Shown here piece by piece: positions 43,801 to 56,170 of a stretch of 64,000 bases of DNA. Every line of letters begins with the position of its first letter. Position 1 is the first letter of the stretch. The translations under genes and the position numbers were made by a program. Source of the stretch: Nemertoderma westbladi (lineage: Eukaryota > Xenacoelomorpha > Nemertodermatida > Nemertodermatidae); NCBI GenBank assembly GCA_032718475.1, contig JAUCBJ010005377.1, positions 1 through 64,000 on the forward strand, given 5' to 3'. The notes beneath the pieces were generated by a model. It made no database searches and had not been told where the DNA came from. It saw only the letters and a list, made by a program, of their open reading frames with translations.

Positions 43801-46582
43801 CGCCCAATATACCCGCCCAAATACCCGCCCAATATACCCGCCCAATATACCCGCCCAATATACCCGCCCAATATACCCGCCCAATATACCCGCCCAATAT
43901 ACCCGCCCAATATACCCGCCCAATATACCCGCCCAATATACCCGCCCAATATACCCGCCCAATATACCCGCCCAATATACCCGCCCAATATACCCGCCCA
44001 ATATACCCGCCCAATATCAAACCACGTCACAAACCTGTGTTTCTGTTAGACTCAAGCCATTGGCCAGCTCTATTCGTTCTGGGGTTGACAGATACCGCTG
44101 GGTTTCGAACCGTTTCTCCAGACCACTGAGTTGCATGTCCGAGAATACCGTACGCGCCTTTCGTCGACGGCAGTGTCTGTTCATGACGTCATGATGAGTG
44201 AGATAAGGGGGCAAATGTAATCCGGCTAGAAAAATATCGTGAAACACTTTACAATTGGATATTTTATAAGTCGGGCATTTGGATATTTTAATACAGCATG
44301 TCAAACCTAGAAAAAACCGAATTTTTCTTCTGAATTATTTCTCATATTAATTATTAATATATATTATAACTATAATTATTTCTGCATTCTAAACTCCCCT
44401 AATTTTGTTTTATTTGGTTCATTTTTTATATTATGATGAAGAATTGTTTTTTACACTGAGATCGAGATTTATTTATGAATCAATTATGTTCTTTAAGATT
44501 TCACATATTTACGTAGGCCTATACGTGTAGATGCATTGTAACCGTTTTCATGACCTCATCAAAATGTCAAACACTTATGAATTGACACAGATGAAACACT
44601 ACATGAAATAAAGTATTAATAGACTACATGTATAGTAAAGTAATTTCAATTAAAAACATTACATGGTTTTATAAATATGCAATCAATCAATGAGAACGGA
44701 TAACGGCGATCTCCCATTTACCATATTATTACAGCCGCACTGCGGGCACTTATGGTTTATAGAAAGTTAACTAGCGGCTAAGCAGCCTACTTTTATTGCG
44801 TCTAGTCTGGGACAATAATATTTCGTATTTTAGTTACGTAATCCAATTTCAGTTTATTATCGGAAATGTAACCTTTATAACATAAACTATTGTTGGTGCG
44901 GCAGTGAACACTAATAATAAGCCATGTTTACTAACCTATAATTGGTATTATATTGTCGTTTGTGGTTTTCTGACGGTATTGGTTCACTAATGACGAATGA
45001 TAATCAGAGAGTGTTGGTGGGTAATACGGTCGGGAACTACCACCACCTAAGGGATATGATAACAAATTATATTTCTATTACATATTTTTCGTTTTACAAT
45101 GTAGATAGAGGGAATCTATGTATCTGTTGTTCCAGAATTTCAAGAAACATTGATTCTGAAAAAACACACTAAGTTCGATTTTTATTAGTATCCATATTCC
45201 ATTTTGAGCCTTTTTTTCTATTCGTGATCACACACCACCACCACCGCCCAAACCCCCATCTCTATCCGGTAACTGTAATATCTAACAATATCTATGCTTT
45301 GTGAGAGGAAACCGTTCTAAAAGTGTTGATTTCTTACCGAAACTCGAGAAACAAATCGAGTTGTTATTCGTTTCGGCGCCAATTCCAGCGACCATTTCCG
45401 CGGAACGGAAAGCGACGGAATCCGTAAAGAGTGGAACATTATCAGCGCGAAAAGAAACTGAATCGGAACCAAAAGGCGCGGTGGGGAACACCCGGGAGAG
45501 AGGAACCGTTCCACAAAGCAAGGGATTTAGTGTTTTGGGTCCGATGTGTGTTTCATCCATCCCGATATGACACCCTCGCCCTAATCGCGCAATCTCGGAC
45601 TCCATGTATTCATCGTGAGCGTTTCGGGAACGTTGTTGTTCCCCGGAAACCCCGCAGTTTGAAGTGGCGAAATAACTTTTATCTTCAATAAAAACAAAAC
45701 ATATATAAATTTATCTAAATATAATTTCATTTGAATGGAAATATCAGATAATTTATGGTAAATGTTGTTCCAATTTCTTTTATTTTTTACCTCCGTAGCA
45801 AAACTAAAAAGTGTCTGCTACCGGTACGTTAGAGCATTTTAAATTCGTGAAGTTTTCTGTGAAGTTGTCATTATTGTTATGCTGTAGAACAAATTTAAAT
45901 ATTTTTATTCGAGTAACATAATATTTATTTATTTATTTCATTAAAAATATTACAAAATTGTAATATTATTAATCCAGAAACGAGAATGATGAATAATTGA
46001 ATGTGAAAAAATGTAGAATATTTATTAAATCGAAAGAGCTTTTAAAGTATAGAAAAAGTCTGGACATCCTTTTAAGAACATCTATAAAGGTTATCTACAG
46101 TTAGGGCCTACGCCTACCGGTACTGTATTTATACAGAAAGAATCAAACAAACTATAAGAGGCTATAATCATAAAGAGTTATGATACAAAATTGGTTGTTA
46201 TATCAAGTTAACTAATTATTACCAACATACCGTTTTCCCAAACTTCATTCTCACCGAGTTTTTTCGGAGTATTTTCATTGAGGAGCAAATCTTGAATGAG
46301 GAAACTCCTCTTCACCCTGGGGACTCTGACAAAGGAATGTGAATTGTTTCGAGGCTCCTGTTGGATGGGTCTGCGTATATTTTCATTGTTGTAGGTCGGC
46401 GAATGAGCTCTCTTGTTATCGTTAGCGAAATGTTGAATAGTACCAGTAGGGCCAGGGTATGCCACACCCTCAGGCCGACTGCCAAAACTAGAGAATTCGC
46501 TTGGCATATCGCAACCGTCTGTTGTTATTCTTTGATCTACTTTACTGGCAACTGATTGGGGACAATATATGTTTTCTAACAT
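40863..46582 (-). CDS. BSX: Brain-specific homeobox protein, BSX/bsh family, three exons
   Basis: Homeodomain transcription factor of the NK-like class, expressed in the developing brain in other animals. Exon 1 is 46582-46231 (AACG|GTATGT), exon 2 is 44225-44035 (TTTTCTAG acceptor, ACACAG|GTTTGT donor), and exon 3 is 41129-40863 (TTCCAG|GTGAAA). Phases agree and give 269 residues; human BSX has 233. Residues 93-101, SFLIQDLLL, match the N-terminal SFxIxDIL motif of BSX. The homeodomain is 138-197: [20 protein letters not shown], then [20 protein letters not shown], then [14 protein letters not shown]. The second intron falls exactly between homeodomain residues 44 and 45, a known NK-class position. 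The C-tail is acidic ([11 protein letters not shown]). Intron 2 is packed with transposons and a 13-bp minisatellite. Confidence 0.93.
41518..42330. mobile_element. Iteron MITE 'd', nested inside MITE 'b'
   Basis: The left end GGTAAACGGACC is followed by GACAAGTTGTATCCA at 41541. The right end, on the minus strand, is GGTTACAGGACAAGTTGTATC, in which TGTC in the complement at 42319 and 42304 is 15 bp apart. The unit remainder AAGTTGTATCCA differs from those of the other three elements. The interior is AT-rich, apart from the hairpin repeat at 42107-42248. No target duplication was identified. Confidence 0.6.
42107..42248. repeat. Four tandem 35-36-bp hairpin units
   Basis: Each unit contains a near-perfect hairpin TTGGGGGCGGCAGCCCCCAA followed by an A-rich spacer (CAAAAGAAGC). 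The first unit is slightly diverged (CTGGGGGCGATAGCCCCCAA). It lies inside MITE 'd'. Confidence 0.9.
42884..44017. repeat. 13-bp minisatellite in the homeodomain intron
   Basis: About 70 copies of CCCGCCCAATATA (GGGCGGGTATATT on the gene strand), with variants such as CAACATA, CACCCAA and occasional ATATTG extensions. The array is interrupted at 43459-43637 by a captured RTE fragment and ends 17 bases from the exon 2 donor site at 44034. A unit of 13 bp with no stop in any phase makes long artefactual frames on both strands. Confidence 0.97.
43459..43637 (-). mobile_element. RTE-type fragment captured inside the minisatellite
   Basis: 179 bases match 59426-59604 with one visible mismatch (TTCT for ATCT). 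The fragment covers [18 protein letters not shown] to [11 protein letters not shown] of the RTE C-terminus. It has neither the element's 3' tail nor a target duplication. The right junction shares GCCC with the repeat unit. Confidence 0.9.
45282..45691. other. GC-richer open stretch in homeobox intron 1, unassigned
   Basis: Overlapping open frames on both strands (plus 45301-45570, minus 45605-45282) lie in a patch with more GC than its surroundings. The plus frame contains [20 protein letters not shown] and is Ser/Glu/Lys-rich. I recognise neither frame. It may be a regulatory island or a decayed coding fragment. Confidence 0.25.
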
Positions 46583-49496
46583 ACTACTACTGTAGATAAT
46601 GCAGAGTTATTTTATACTGCAATAGATATTTTAAATCCTCGCTTTAAGGTCATAAGAAGTAGATAATTATGGTATCCAACTAATAGTCGAGACTGCTATA
46701 TAAATACAATCCATTCCAAAATCATGTCGAGAATGTTCCAATGGAAGACAAGTTGCAAAGTCGCTGATTGGCTTATAGTGTAAGCAGATTTATCTGAGCT
46801 GCAGGTAATGAAGCAAAAAGCCACGATTTTATTGGGTAATGCGTTTTATATGTGTGCCTAACTATTGGAATGGATTTACTGTGTCGCCATGTGTGTGTGA
46901 TGGTTAGCAAGGAAATTATACAATATTTCATTAATATTTTTGTAGTCTTAGCATTTTATTTCAAATACATTGGAAATACGGAAACATTAATAATAAAGAT
47001 ACTGCGAGAAACAACAGTTTTTAGACTGACTATTTCGATAGTCATCAAAGATAAATTCCGCCAATAAAGCATTGATCCAATTAATGTGCTCATTTTTTAT
47101 TCACAATAACCCGTTGATGTTATTTCGGCGCCTAAGTTCAATTGAAACTGTGCACTCCAAGTTATGATTGTATGGTTTCTTAGAGAGTTTAATGTTGGCG
47201 CAGAAACGGGAACGAAACGCTTGGGGAATTTTTGATAACAAAAATATCAACAAATTTTGTTGAAATCTGAAATTCCGTAACGCCCTACAGCCATTTTGAT
47301 GGAGGATTCGATATTCAATATCGACTATTACTCGCTACAGAGCCGCACAGCCCCCAGGGTTATATAGCTGCGGGTAATGAATGAGGTGCACAATAATATT
47401 GCAAATAATATACTGAAAGATAGCTCACCGATGATTGATGATATGACTAGAAAGGAAGAGTATGGGATAGGAGGAGTGTTGTTATTGATATACATGTGTG
47501 GTGATTGTGGGCTTTATCGCTCGCGCCGCACAAGTGAAGTAATCGTAAACAATGGGTTGGATGTACCAAAATAAATGTTACATCATTTAACGAAGTAGAA
47601 CTTTTGGAATATAAAAAAAGGATGGATATATTCTATACTTATTCATTTAAATCAGTGGCTTAATAGGGGGCAACCGTTTGCAGGCCGACAATAAAAACCT
47701 TCCTTTAAACCGACACTATGGACTTAAACCGACTGTCCCATTTCCCAATTAAATTAAATCGTGTTCACCTTACTTTCGAGAAATATTTATTGTTTTTGTA
47801 ATAAAATGATTTTTCAATCTCTAAAAAAATACCCCAAAATTTTTCACAATTTCAAGATCCCCCCATGCATCCCTTCCCATCGCCCCATCTCTTAACCAAA
47901 AGTCTTAACCACAACTAACTGGGATACGTTTTATTCTATAAATGCAATTATGCAAAGTAACTACAATGCTTAAGCCACTGACAAACATTTAAATTAACTA
48001 TGAAGTTTTTCTCGTCATGAGGTATATTTTTGATTTAACGCAGCAGGTTTCGCAAAAGTCCATTTCATAATCTACATCTTATTCTGTTATTAGCATGTAT
48101 TTTATGCCACTTCCTCCCGGGATATCAGCAGGGTTACCAGTTCCTCAATCCTCCGTGCTCATGCTGAGAACCTAATGATGATACGAACCCTTACTGATTC
48201 CGCATAAGCCTATCTATACAGACTGCCATTATCCTGTCATCAATGCTATCCAAGGATCCATTACCGGTAACGCATTTTTTTATGCTTGTTAAACCCAATT
48301 TCTATACAATACATTTTGATAATTTCAATGATACATTGATGAAAATGTATTTGCAAATAAATGAAGAAGGCCACACTAAGATACTGTTTGGGTTATCTAA
48401 GTAGGTACCGGTACAGTAGGCCTATAGTATAACTTGTAGCATAGGTAGATAAACTCAAGGTGATTTGCTACAATTTAACGACTCGGCAATGGCGTAAACA
48501 GCCTATTCAAGATTTCCGTAAACGACGTGTGTGTATGCGTTGTTTTTGCGTATCACTTCACTTGTTGTAGTTCGTTGTCAATTGGATCAATTGGTTCTAT
48601 GTATGCTCGTTTAACTTAATCCTGCCCTGTACATGTTTGTTAATTTTTCGTATTATTTAATTTTTTTCAGATCTCGCTCTATTTCAGTTATAGTGAAAAA
48701 AAGTACTACATTTTAGAGTAGCGGTGAGTTGAACTCTACAATAGGAATTTGTAATCTTTGACCCAACGGGGTGCTCATATATGAGCATTATGCTTGTTGC
48801 CCAATTGTGTGAACTTATTATGCTGAAATAAAATTAATGTTAAACCAAAGTAAAGTGAACAGCGGCACAGAACGGCAAAACATGAATCAGTGCAGGCTAC
48901 CCTAAGACTCACCCTATCTGTGGCTGTTACATGCTGCAAGGCAAGGAGGGGGTGGGGTGAGAAGGGGGAGGGGGGGGGGGGGGCACACGAACTCCCAAGG
49001 ATGAACACTCCAAAACTCCAAACCTTTCTTGGCTCCACCAGGAGAAACCTGGTTTCCATTGTACCGCTGGATTTGTGTAATCACTAATGTCTAAAGTGTA
49101 TTGCTTAGGAACACCAAAAATGCGAAATACCGGTATATCAACGCACAATTATTTGTAATAATCACTTTACCATTTAATCCTTATATTTTAAGTATGTGTA
49201 CCTTGTAAATTAAATCCTGTAAATTTGTTTGCTATGTTTATCTGGGCATGTTTGTGCCGCGTTTACTCATTATACAGTACATTGTACATTACATATTTAC
49301 ATTCGTATAATTCTAGCCCACCATATGAACATGTGCGTACGTATGTGTTAGCTTGTAAATTAAATTGTTATAGATTTGATGCTGTTATAAAATAATTGCA
49401 AATAAATTGGATGATATAAATTTTCTTCAAATTTAATGTATTTCATTTCCTAGTACCATGTCTAAGTAGCTATAATCTTTTGGAGACTACATGCAG
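46583..49496. other. Noncoding region 5' of the homeobox gene
   Basis: No supported gene. The first part should hold the BSX-type promoter. A 14-base G run lies at 48970-48983. The small open frames here lack similarity to known proteins. Confidence 0.4.
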
Positions 49497-49655
49497 ATCG
49501 TAGATGTCCTTGGGCGATTGAGTTACAAACGTCAGCGACAAAACGGTAGTGGTTATACCGGCAACGGAACCGGAAGTGGTGTGGAAGATGACAATGAATT
49601 AATACGAGTTATAGAAACAGCCAACCGGGTAGCAAATAATAGGAAAAAGATTTAG
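49497..49655 (+). CDS. Candidate orphan terminal exon, unknown gene
   Basis: After an acceptor-like ACTACATGCAG, a 52-codon frame begins IVDVLGRLSYKRQRQNGSGY, continues through TGSGVEDDNELIRVIETANR and ends at TAG 49653-49655. Its composition is coding-like (mixed charge, Gly/Ser linker, helical tail), unlike the surrounding AT-rich DNA. No partner exon is visible upstream in the window. I do not recognise the protein, and chance cannot be excluded. Confidence 0.25.
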   Translation: MVDVLGRLSYKRQRQNGSGYTGNGTGSGVEDDNELIRVIETANRVANNRKKI

Positions 49656-49963
49656 TACCAGTGCATCTCATGCAATTAAATGTTTGATGTACAGTAGGGC
49701 GGCAATCAATGGATTTATAGTTCAATAATTGAACCCGAGGCAAATACATGAGTGGAATTAGTGCTTCTACCAACGAATAACTAGTTACCATAAACTGAGG
49801 GTAACCTAGATATTACTGCATTACTGGAATATTTTTGACGACTACATTTTAAATGAGCAACATTTGCTCTTGAATATTCCGGTTACTATAACTCTTTTAT
49901 AATAATTGGTATAAAATTTTTGCAGCTATCCTTATAAATTATACAGCATAAAATTATAGATAG

Positions 49964-49994
49964 CCCCCCCCCCCCCCCCCCCCCCCCCTCCCCC
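49964..49994. repeat. C homopolymer
   Basis: 25 consecutive C, one T, then five C. Confidence 0.95.
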
Positions 49995-52581
49995 TACAAA
50001 ATAAACAATTATAAACTATGTTTACTTAAAAAAATTAAATCAGTAAGTATCTCAACAAATTAAAGTCATATCCCTAGGAAAATTCACAGGGTTGTTTTCT
50101 GCTGTAATATGTGTAGAAAATTTAATTAGTTGTAACCAAAATTTTAGATTTGCTACTGTGCCATTTGTTACTGATTAGTGACTCGTTTATAACCCCTTTC
50201 AAATAATAAATAACCACAAGAAACTCATTTATCAAATAAAATGTACGCCTACTCAGTGGCGTTTGGGAGTGGAGAATTTATCCATAAATTGTGTTAAAGA
50301 TAATATTAGAGCGCCATTAGGTACAGAACCGCGTGTAGCTAGGTATAAAGTCGTTTGTTTCTTTAAGTGGAGAACATCTTTGGTACAAATTAAATTACAG
50401 AAAAACCTGGGACCCCAAATACCCAGCCCTAAAGTAGCCATACGAGCGACACCGCATAAGGTATTTGGGAATCCTTGAAATCCATTCCATTCAGCGTGAC
50501 TTTCACACCCTCAAAGTAATTCTATTGGAACACTTAGGCAATAGGGCAGAGAGGACTGGTCCGGTTTACCTAAAGAATGCATTACTACACCCAAGGAGGC
50601 TAATTGGATGGTTTGTGGTTGCAAATTAAATAAAAAGACATTAATGACCGCAATTTTTTTCAAACTAATAGCTTTAAATAACAGCGCCGGCACCCCATAT
50701 TCCAGTTAGTTGTAGCATGGCACGAAGAGAATCTGTGCTGCTGACGCTGAGTTTCATAGAATAACTTAATTTTAACATTATTTAATTATAATAAAATATA
50801 TCAAATTTAAATTCAGCTGCTTTAGAATAGCACCTGGCGGTGCATACCTGAAATCTAACATAAAAGCTCGGAGAGTTTCTTGAGTTTGTATAAGGGTGTC
50901 ATTTTTTTCTGTTCTTTCAGGTGTATACACTATACACAGTTAGCGAATGTTTGCTTTTAACATTGTTTGTGACAATATAACGTTTCATAAACCTGAAAAG
51001 AAACTGTACCAAGGCTGGATAACATATTTCGTCTGATTTTACACAAAGGTTACTGAACTCCACTGCGGCAGCAGGCATTTGCATCTCAGTTTTGTTTCAT
51101 TACAACATTGTGAACATAGTAGTATAGTAGTTTATAGTAGTTTTATAAACTTTCTGGTAAGTTTTGATGTCCCGGTAACAAAACATTGTAACTTTCGCAC
51201 TCGTAACACCTGGTGAGTAGGGTAGGGTGATTTGCTTGTTATTAAACTGTGGTGCTATACTAAGAATGTTCATAACGTTGTATGGTCGCATCCGCAACGC
51301 GCAGTAAGGCACCTTTAACCCAAACATCTATATTGATTATCGACTTATGCAGTGGTTGCAAGTACATTCTTTTGGACAATTTCCTTCCGAGCAAACTCTC
51401 TTCAGTAGACGCTTTCCGAACATAATAAGTAACCTTGGTTACGGCCCGGCCCATCTCCTATTATACCTGCACTAATGAACCCATTTTAGACATTGTCGCG
51501 GCTAGGCAATGAATTGTCTGGAATTTAACCTTGTCAGACATTGTCATTTGTAACCGACCAACAGTTATACTCACCTGGTGTCCCCAACAATACTTAGCTA
51601 CAGTCTACAAAACAGAAGGTACCAATTTTCAAGAGAGATATTAATTTCCAGCTATCACACGGATCTAACATTGAGAAACGGACTAGTGAATCAATTAGAA
51701 CAATATGTTGAGAGACAACAGTCACTACATATTCGAAAACCTTTAGATTGTTTACATAAAGGCACCTGGTATACATAAAATAGCTATAAACTGCCGTTAT
51801 CAAGTCGTTTTCAATATTAACGTGTTAGGATAACTCTAGCAACCAACACAGAGTGGCCCCGACGAATACAAACAGATACCACATGGGTTAAGGAGCCGTT
51901 AACTCCAACTACAGTCTGTCATCATTGCCAGTGAAGGTCTACTTTAAAGCATTTGGTTATAATTTTCATTTAGTCTGTTTTTATAAATGTTTAACACATC
52001 ATATTACATGTAGTGAATAAAGTGTCATGCTTTTGGAAGAATATCATTTTCATAAAAGCATCAAACGCGTCACCCCATATGAGTCTTAGGTGCTGAAAGA
52101 AGGTGTTCACTGTTCATCTTACCTCTGTATTTCACATTGCTAAACTAAAATAAATTGATTGCTTGGTATTGTATGAATCACTTTTGTTATTTTCATCTCT
52201 TACACATATGTAGAGTTCTGTTTTATCGCTGTTTTCGAAATTTGTTTCTTGGAGTTGACCTAAATGTGTTCTAAAAGTTCAATTTAATTGGCAATTCGAA
52301 ATAAACAACAAAATTGATAAACAAAATAAAAATACAAATTGAAAATGTAAAACAATACAAAAAAAATACGAATTGACATTATAAACCCTCTAGGACTTTG
52401 TTTAAGCAAAGAAACCTGCGTCGAAAAGCGGCAAAGTGAGCTGTAAAAGTAAAGCTACTTGAATATGTGTGTCGCTCTATTTATTACAACGTTACTGCCG
52501 CATCATCAGGTTATGCTGTATATCATGTTATGCAGTATATCACAAAACTTTAAATGTTGCAAAATAATTGTTCAAAATGCA
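49995..52581. other. Noncoding region
   Basis: No supported gene. A segment at about 50255-50695 with CTCAGTGGCGT on its left and GCGCCGGCACCCC on its right may be an old DNA-transposon derivative, but I could not match its ends. Small frames throughout lack recognisable motifs. Confidence 0.4.
52574..52577 (-). terminator. RNA polymerase III T4 terminator of the tRNA
   Basis: A TTTT on the minus strand begins a few bases after the tRNA 3' end. Confidence 0.7.
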
Positions 52582-52653
52582 TTCCGATGCCGGGAATTGA
52601 ACCCGGGCCGCCTGGGTGAGAGCCAGGAATCCTAACCACTAGACCACATCGGA
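52582..52653 (-). tRNA. tRNA-Glu (anticodon CTC)
   Basis: 72 nucleotides on the minus strand. The seven-pair acceptor stem is TCCGATG/CATCGGA with discriminator A. The D arm is GGTCTAGTGGTTAGGA. The anticodon stem-loop is CCTGG CTCTCAC CCAGG. The T arm is CCGGG TTCAATT CCCGG. The B box GGTTCAATTCC fits consensus and all stems are intact, so the gene looks functional. No CCA is encoded, as is normal in eukaryotes. It is close to the metazoan tRNA-Glu consensus. Confidence 0.95.
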
Positions 52654-52659
52654 TGTGAA

Positions 52660-54337
52660 AGGGCTTCTATTGCAAACCATTGTGAACAATATTATCTTTT
52701 ATGATCAATAAATTTCATATACTAGAAAGCCAGCAAGCTGGCTGGCTATAAGAAGACCGTAATAAGAAAACAAAACCGTAAAAAACTAAATGATATCCCC
52801 CCATCAAATATCAATACCAATCATTATGTAAACCTCTCCGTCCATAGCCATCTTGATAAATATTTACTGCAGTAGAAATGTCAGTTCTTATCTGGAATGA
52901 AACCGGTTACGGTTACTATTAATGAATTACATGTTTCAAAATGTGTGGATAATAAACATTTTTTAGTGCATTTCAAAATGGTCAAATCAAATTTCAAAAA
53001 GGGGATGGGTTTGGGCATGGGTTCAAAATTCAGAGGAATATTGATACCACCAATGCCATGCTAATGTGAAACTCATTTTCTGATTCTCGAATTCTGTATG
53101 GATGATGATAAATTAAAGAAATTGTGTTTGCAATCCAGTTGGGCATGGGTTGTATTATATTGTAGAAAATTATTTATGTTGTCAACTTTAATCATCCTTT
53201 GTATCTCTTTATGTAATCAATCACCCTAGAAAAAACTATTCTCCATAATTGTATGAGGTCAATGAGGTTGGATCGAGATCCCTTCAGTGTGTACCTCACT
53301 GCTTTATATGAGAGTTTAGAATCAGATTCAGCATGTCATTGACTAAGTAGATCATAGACCCACCCACACAGCCACACCCGGGGGGTGTAGCTGTAGATTG
53401 TGCAATATTATGGCTGATTAAAATAATCATTCCACTCTTGTGATGAACGTGTCTAGCCCAACTGAATCAACATTGTGGTTGAATGTCACATTACTATGTG
53501 CAAGTGGATTGAGTACTAGTTGGTCATAAGTAATATTGGTATAAAATGCTGATTTCCAGTATAAATTCACGGGATATACCAACCCTACGCCAACTTGTAG
53601 ACGGTTTTGTGGGGTCTATTGTCTTCACACATACAGTCCTGATTGGCTAATACTGAAATTTAATAAAACTAGACTCAAATATAGTGAAAATTATCAATTC
53701 TCTCTTGGAACATCCCACACATTAGTATCTACACTCTGCCTCTGGGGTGGTCGAGATTCAGTATGTCAGGTGGGGGTGGGGGTCTATTGCTCCATTTGGT
53801 TAATAATGATAATGAACCTTGATAAAAAAAAAACGGTCAACTAATACAAAACTATGTAATATTTTTAAATAAATTAATCGTTTTAATAATTCCAATATTA
53901 TTATAGGTAGGACTATATTATAGATGGTAATTGATTCAGCTCTCCCAGCCTGTTCGGTTGTCTGGCCCAGACCAGTCGCAGACACCGTAGATTCGTCTTG
54001 GGGTCCATTCCATTAGCAGAGTCAGATAGAAGTTGATGACGACAAAATGAGTTTGTGTGGGTAAACGAATAATAATAATTTCTATGATATTTAAGAATTA
54101 AAGATTTAGATATGATAAAGTGTGATTTGCACCCGAAGATGTATAGAGGAGGGCTACGTATTGAGACAATAGCGATTGAAGAGCCACCAGTCTGAGCGCA
54201 GTACCAGCTCAGCTGTGGCTTTGTAGTGAAAATCATTCATTTGGTACAAATTGATTTATTGAAGGGTATTTGTATTTAAGATGTTTAGGCCTACTTGGCA
54301 GAGCATAATATAAACTGTCATTCATTTCCTTCCTAAT
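52660..54337. other. Noncoding region
   Basis: No gene recognised; AT-rich with no visible repeat structure. Confidence 0.4.
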
Positions 54338-54347
54338 GCTGTCTGAG

Positions 54348-54412
54348 TACTTCGGTGCTCAGACACCGAAGTGCACCGAAATGTACTGAAGTGCACCGAA
54401 GTGTGACACGAA
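54348..54412. repeat. Short repeats of AAGTGCACCGAA type
   Basis: Several imperfect, partly inverted copies of a 10-12-bp word (ACACCGAAGTGCACCGAAAT, then CTGAAGTGCACCGAAGTG). Confidence 0.6.
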
Positions 54413-54537
54413 CAGTGTTGCGCTTCAAATCCCGTGTTGTCAAGATTTGTGATGCATGTCGCACGAATGCAATGATTTTATAACATTGACTAAGATTCAA
54501 CTGTATACTTGGGAAATGCATTGCACGGTCTAACTTA

Positions 54538-55290
54538 TCATGGCCAACTGGTCTGTCTTCCTTCATACCATTCCTTGTCGGAAATTGCAGGCTTCTGACG
54601 TGGCTTCTGCCATGTCTTGTCCGATTCCGCGCTCAACTTCGAGATATACAACTCATAGCATTGAAGGGGAAATAATTCGGCATCAGGGATTTCATACAAG
54701 CGACCTTTGTTTGTCATTGACTTGTCATCAGGTCCGTGGTTTTTATCAAGCTCACCAACACACTGTTCAACGTAACACAGACCATTATTGTAATCCATTG
54801 ATATACAGTGCTGAATCCTTCTTGCATCACAAACTGCCACAAAGTTGAAAGTAAAATGCATTATTATGTCGATGTCGTTCTGGGCGATTACCTGTTTATT
54901 TGTTACCTGTTTACCTGTTTGTTTATCAGCTTTTCCTTGTCATTTAGTTTCAACGCCCATGGCTTTAAACATTTCATTGACAGCCGTAAAACGAGTACCA
55001 TGAATAATATCTAAACCCCTTTCTTCTTTAAAGTAGCAACTCAGTGAAGTTCTGATGGATTTCAAAGACGTGAGTTTGTAATAACTCTTGTCAGACTTCC
55101 TAAGTCTACAGTAAAAGTCCAAAAGAATTTGTGGAAGATTGCCATTTTCTGTTTCATTTACAGATTTAAATTTTTTTTCTTTTAAGAAATCTTCGAAAAT
55201 GTTAATATGGGACTTCGTCACTTTCTTTGTATTAAGGTCCTTCTTTAGTTCACCCGAAAGCCGCACAAACCGTGCAGATTCGGACATCAC
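54538..55290 (-). pseudogene. Crypton-like tyrosine recombinase fragment
   Basis: The frame 55290-54940 matches the N-terminal core-binding region of Crypton-type recombinases: NTKKVTKSHINIFEDFLKEK, LPQILLDFYCRLRKSD, SLKSIRTSLSCYFKEERGLD and NEMFKAMGVETK. The frame 54861-54538 carries the start of the following domain: DKNHGPDDKS, CYELYISKLSAESDKTWQKP and the WY motif of SDKEWY. Part of the middle is lost and the catalytic C-terminal Arg/His/Tyr region is absent. This is a dead fragment. Similar domains also occur in domesticated vertebrate ZMYM and QRICH1 proteins, but the breaks here favour a transposon remnant. Confidence 0.65.
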
Positions 55291-55439
55291 GGACTTGGAT
55301 TTGCGGGGCTACAGTGCTGTTAGTTGCTAATGGACTACACTCTGTGTGAAATTTAAATTTCAATACTTTTTGATAATTCATAGTATAGCTAAACAATATT
55401 GTATATGGGTCAATGCCAACCATATTGACCAATGTCCCG

Positions 55440-56170
55440 TACGTGATTTTTGAAATTTGTTGAATTTTGAATGTAAATTTTGAGAATTTTCCATAGTGAT
55501 GGTTAGATAGAGCGATAATTTATGCATATGGAACCAGAAAGTGCACCAGAAATTTCTTGGCCGTTATTGAGAGAAACGTTCTGGAATGCAAAAATTGAGA
55601 CAATTTTTTTATCACATATGGGAAATTTAACAATATTTTTTTCGTACTTTATGTCCATATTCTTGAAAATTTGAAGTAACAGTCGTTTAATGGTGGTACT
55701 GAGGTGTCCGGCAAGAGATGTCAGATCGAAGTAGAAAGTTTTCTGGTGAGAAGAAATTTAAAAATTATGCCGCTGAAAATAAATTTTTCAAAGAGTGACA
55801 AGTGGGGCTAATTGTTTTTTTTCCTGTTAATAACAATGTGATACACAAAATTGTTGCATATGGTCAACTGAGAACCGTTATTTTATATCAAACAATTAAT
55901 TTTAAAATAAGTGGTTATTACAGTTTTTATTTTTTTGATGTCATGTATGGGAGATGGTGATATTGAAAATGAATTTACATGAAAACGATTATATTATAAT
56001 TATTGGTAATATTTATTTTTCAATTAAGGTAAGGCGAATCAATAAATCAAATAACAAACGATTTCGATTAAAACAAACCATTAAAATTAAACCCTTCAAA
56101 CAATTCCATACTGGAATTCAATTCCAGTTCCAGTTCATTGTCCTCCCCACTGCCCACTCCCATCCCATTC
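55440..56170. other. Noncoding spacer
   Basis: AT-rich; no gene recognised before the minisatellite. Confidence 0.4.

Noticed and set aside
42866-44194. Long frames of up to 314 codons on both strands ([13 protein letters not shown]- and [13 protein letters not shown]-type repeats)
   Set aside because: Artefact of a 13-bp repeat unit that contains no stop in any phase; it lies inside the BSX-type intron.
47660-47760. Repeated CCGACA words as an iteron element
   Set aside because: Irregular spacing (about 25 and 19 bp) and no second array.
48775-49148. Proline-rich minus-strand frames
   Set aside because: They are translations of a G/C homopolymer stretch with no motif.
50253-50478. Opposed 62- and 71-codon frames as a gene
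   Set aside because: No recognisable domain; the region looks more like an old transposon derivative.
51487-51553. Fifth iteron element (several GACAA words and GGTTACA on the minus strand)
   Set aside because: Spacings are about 10 and 17 bp, not 15, and no inverted partner array was found.
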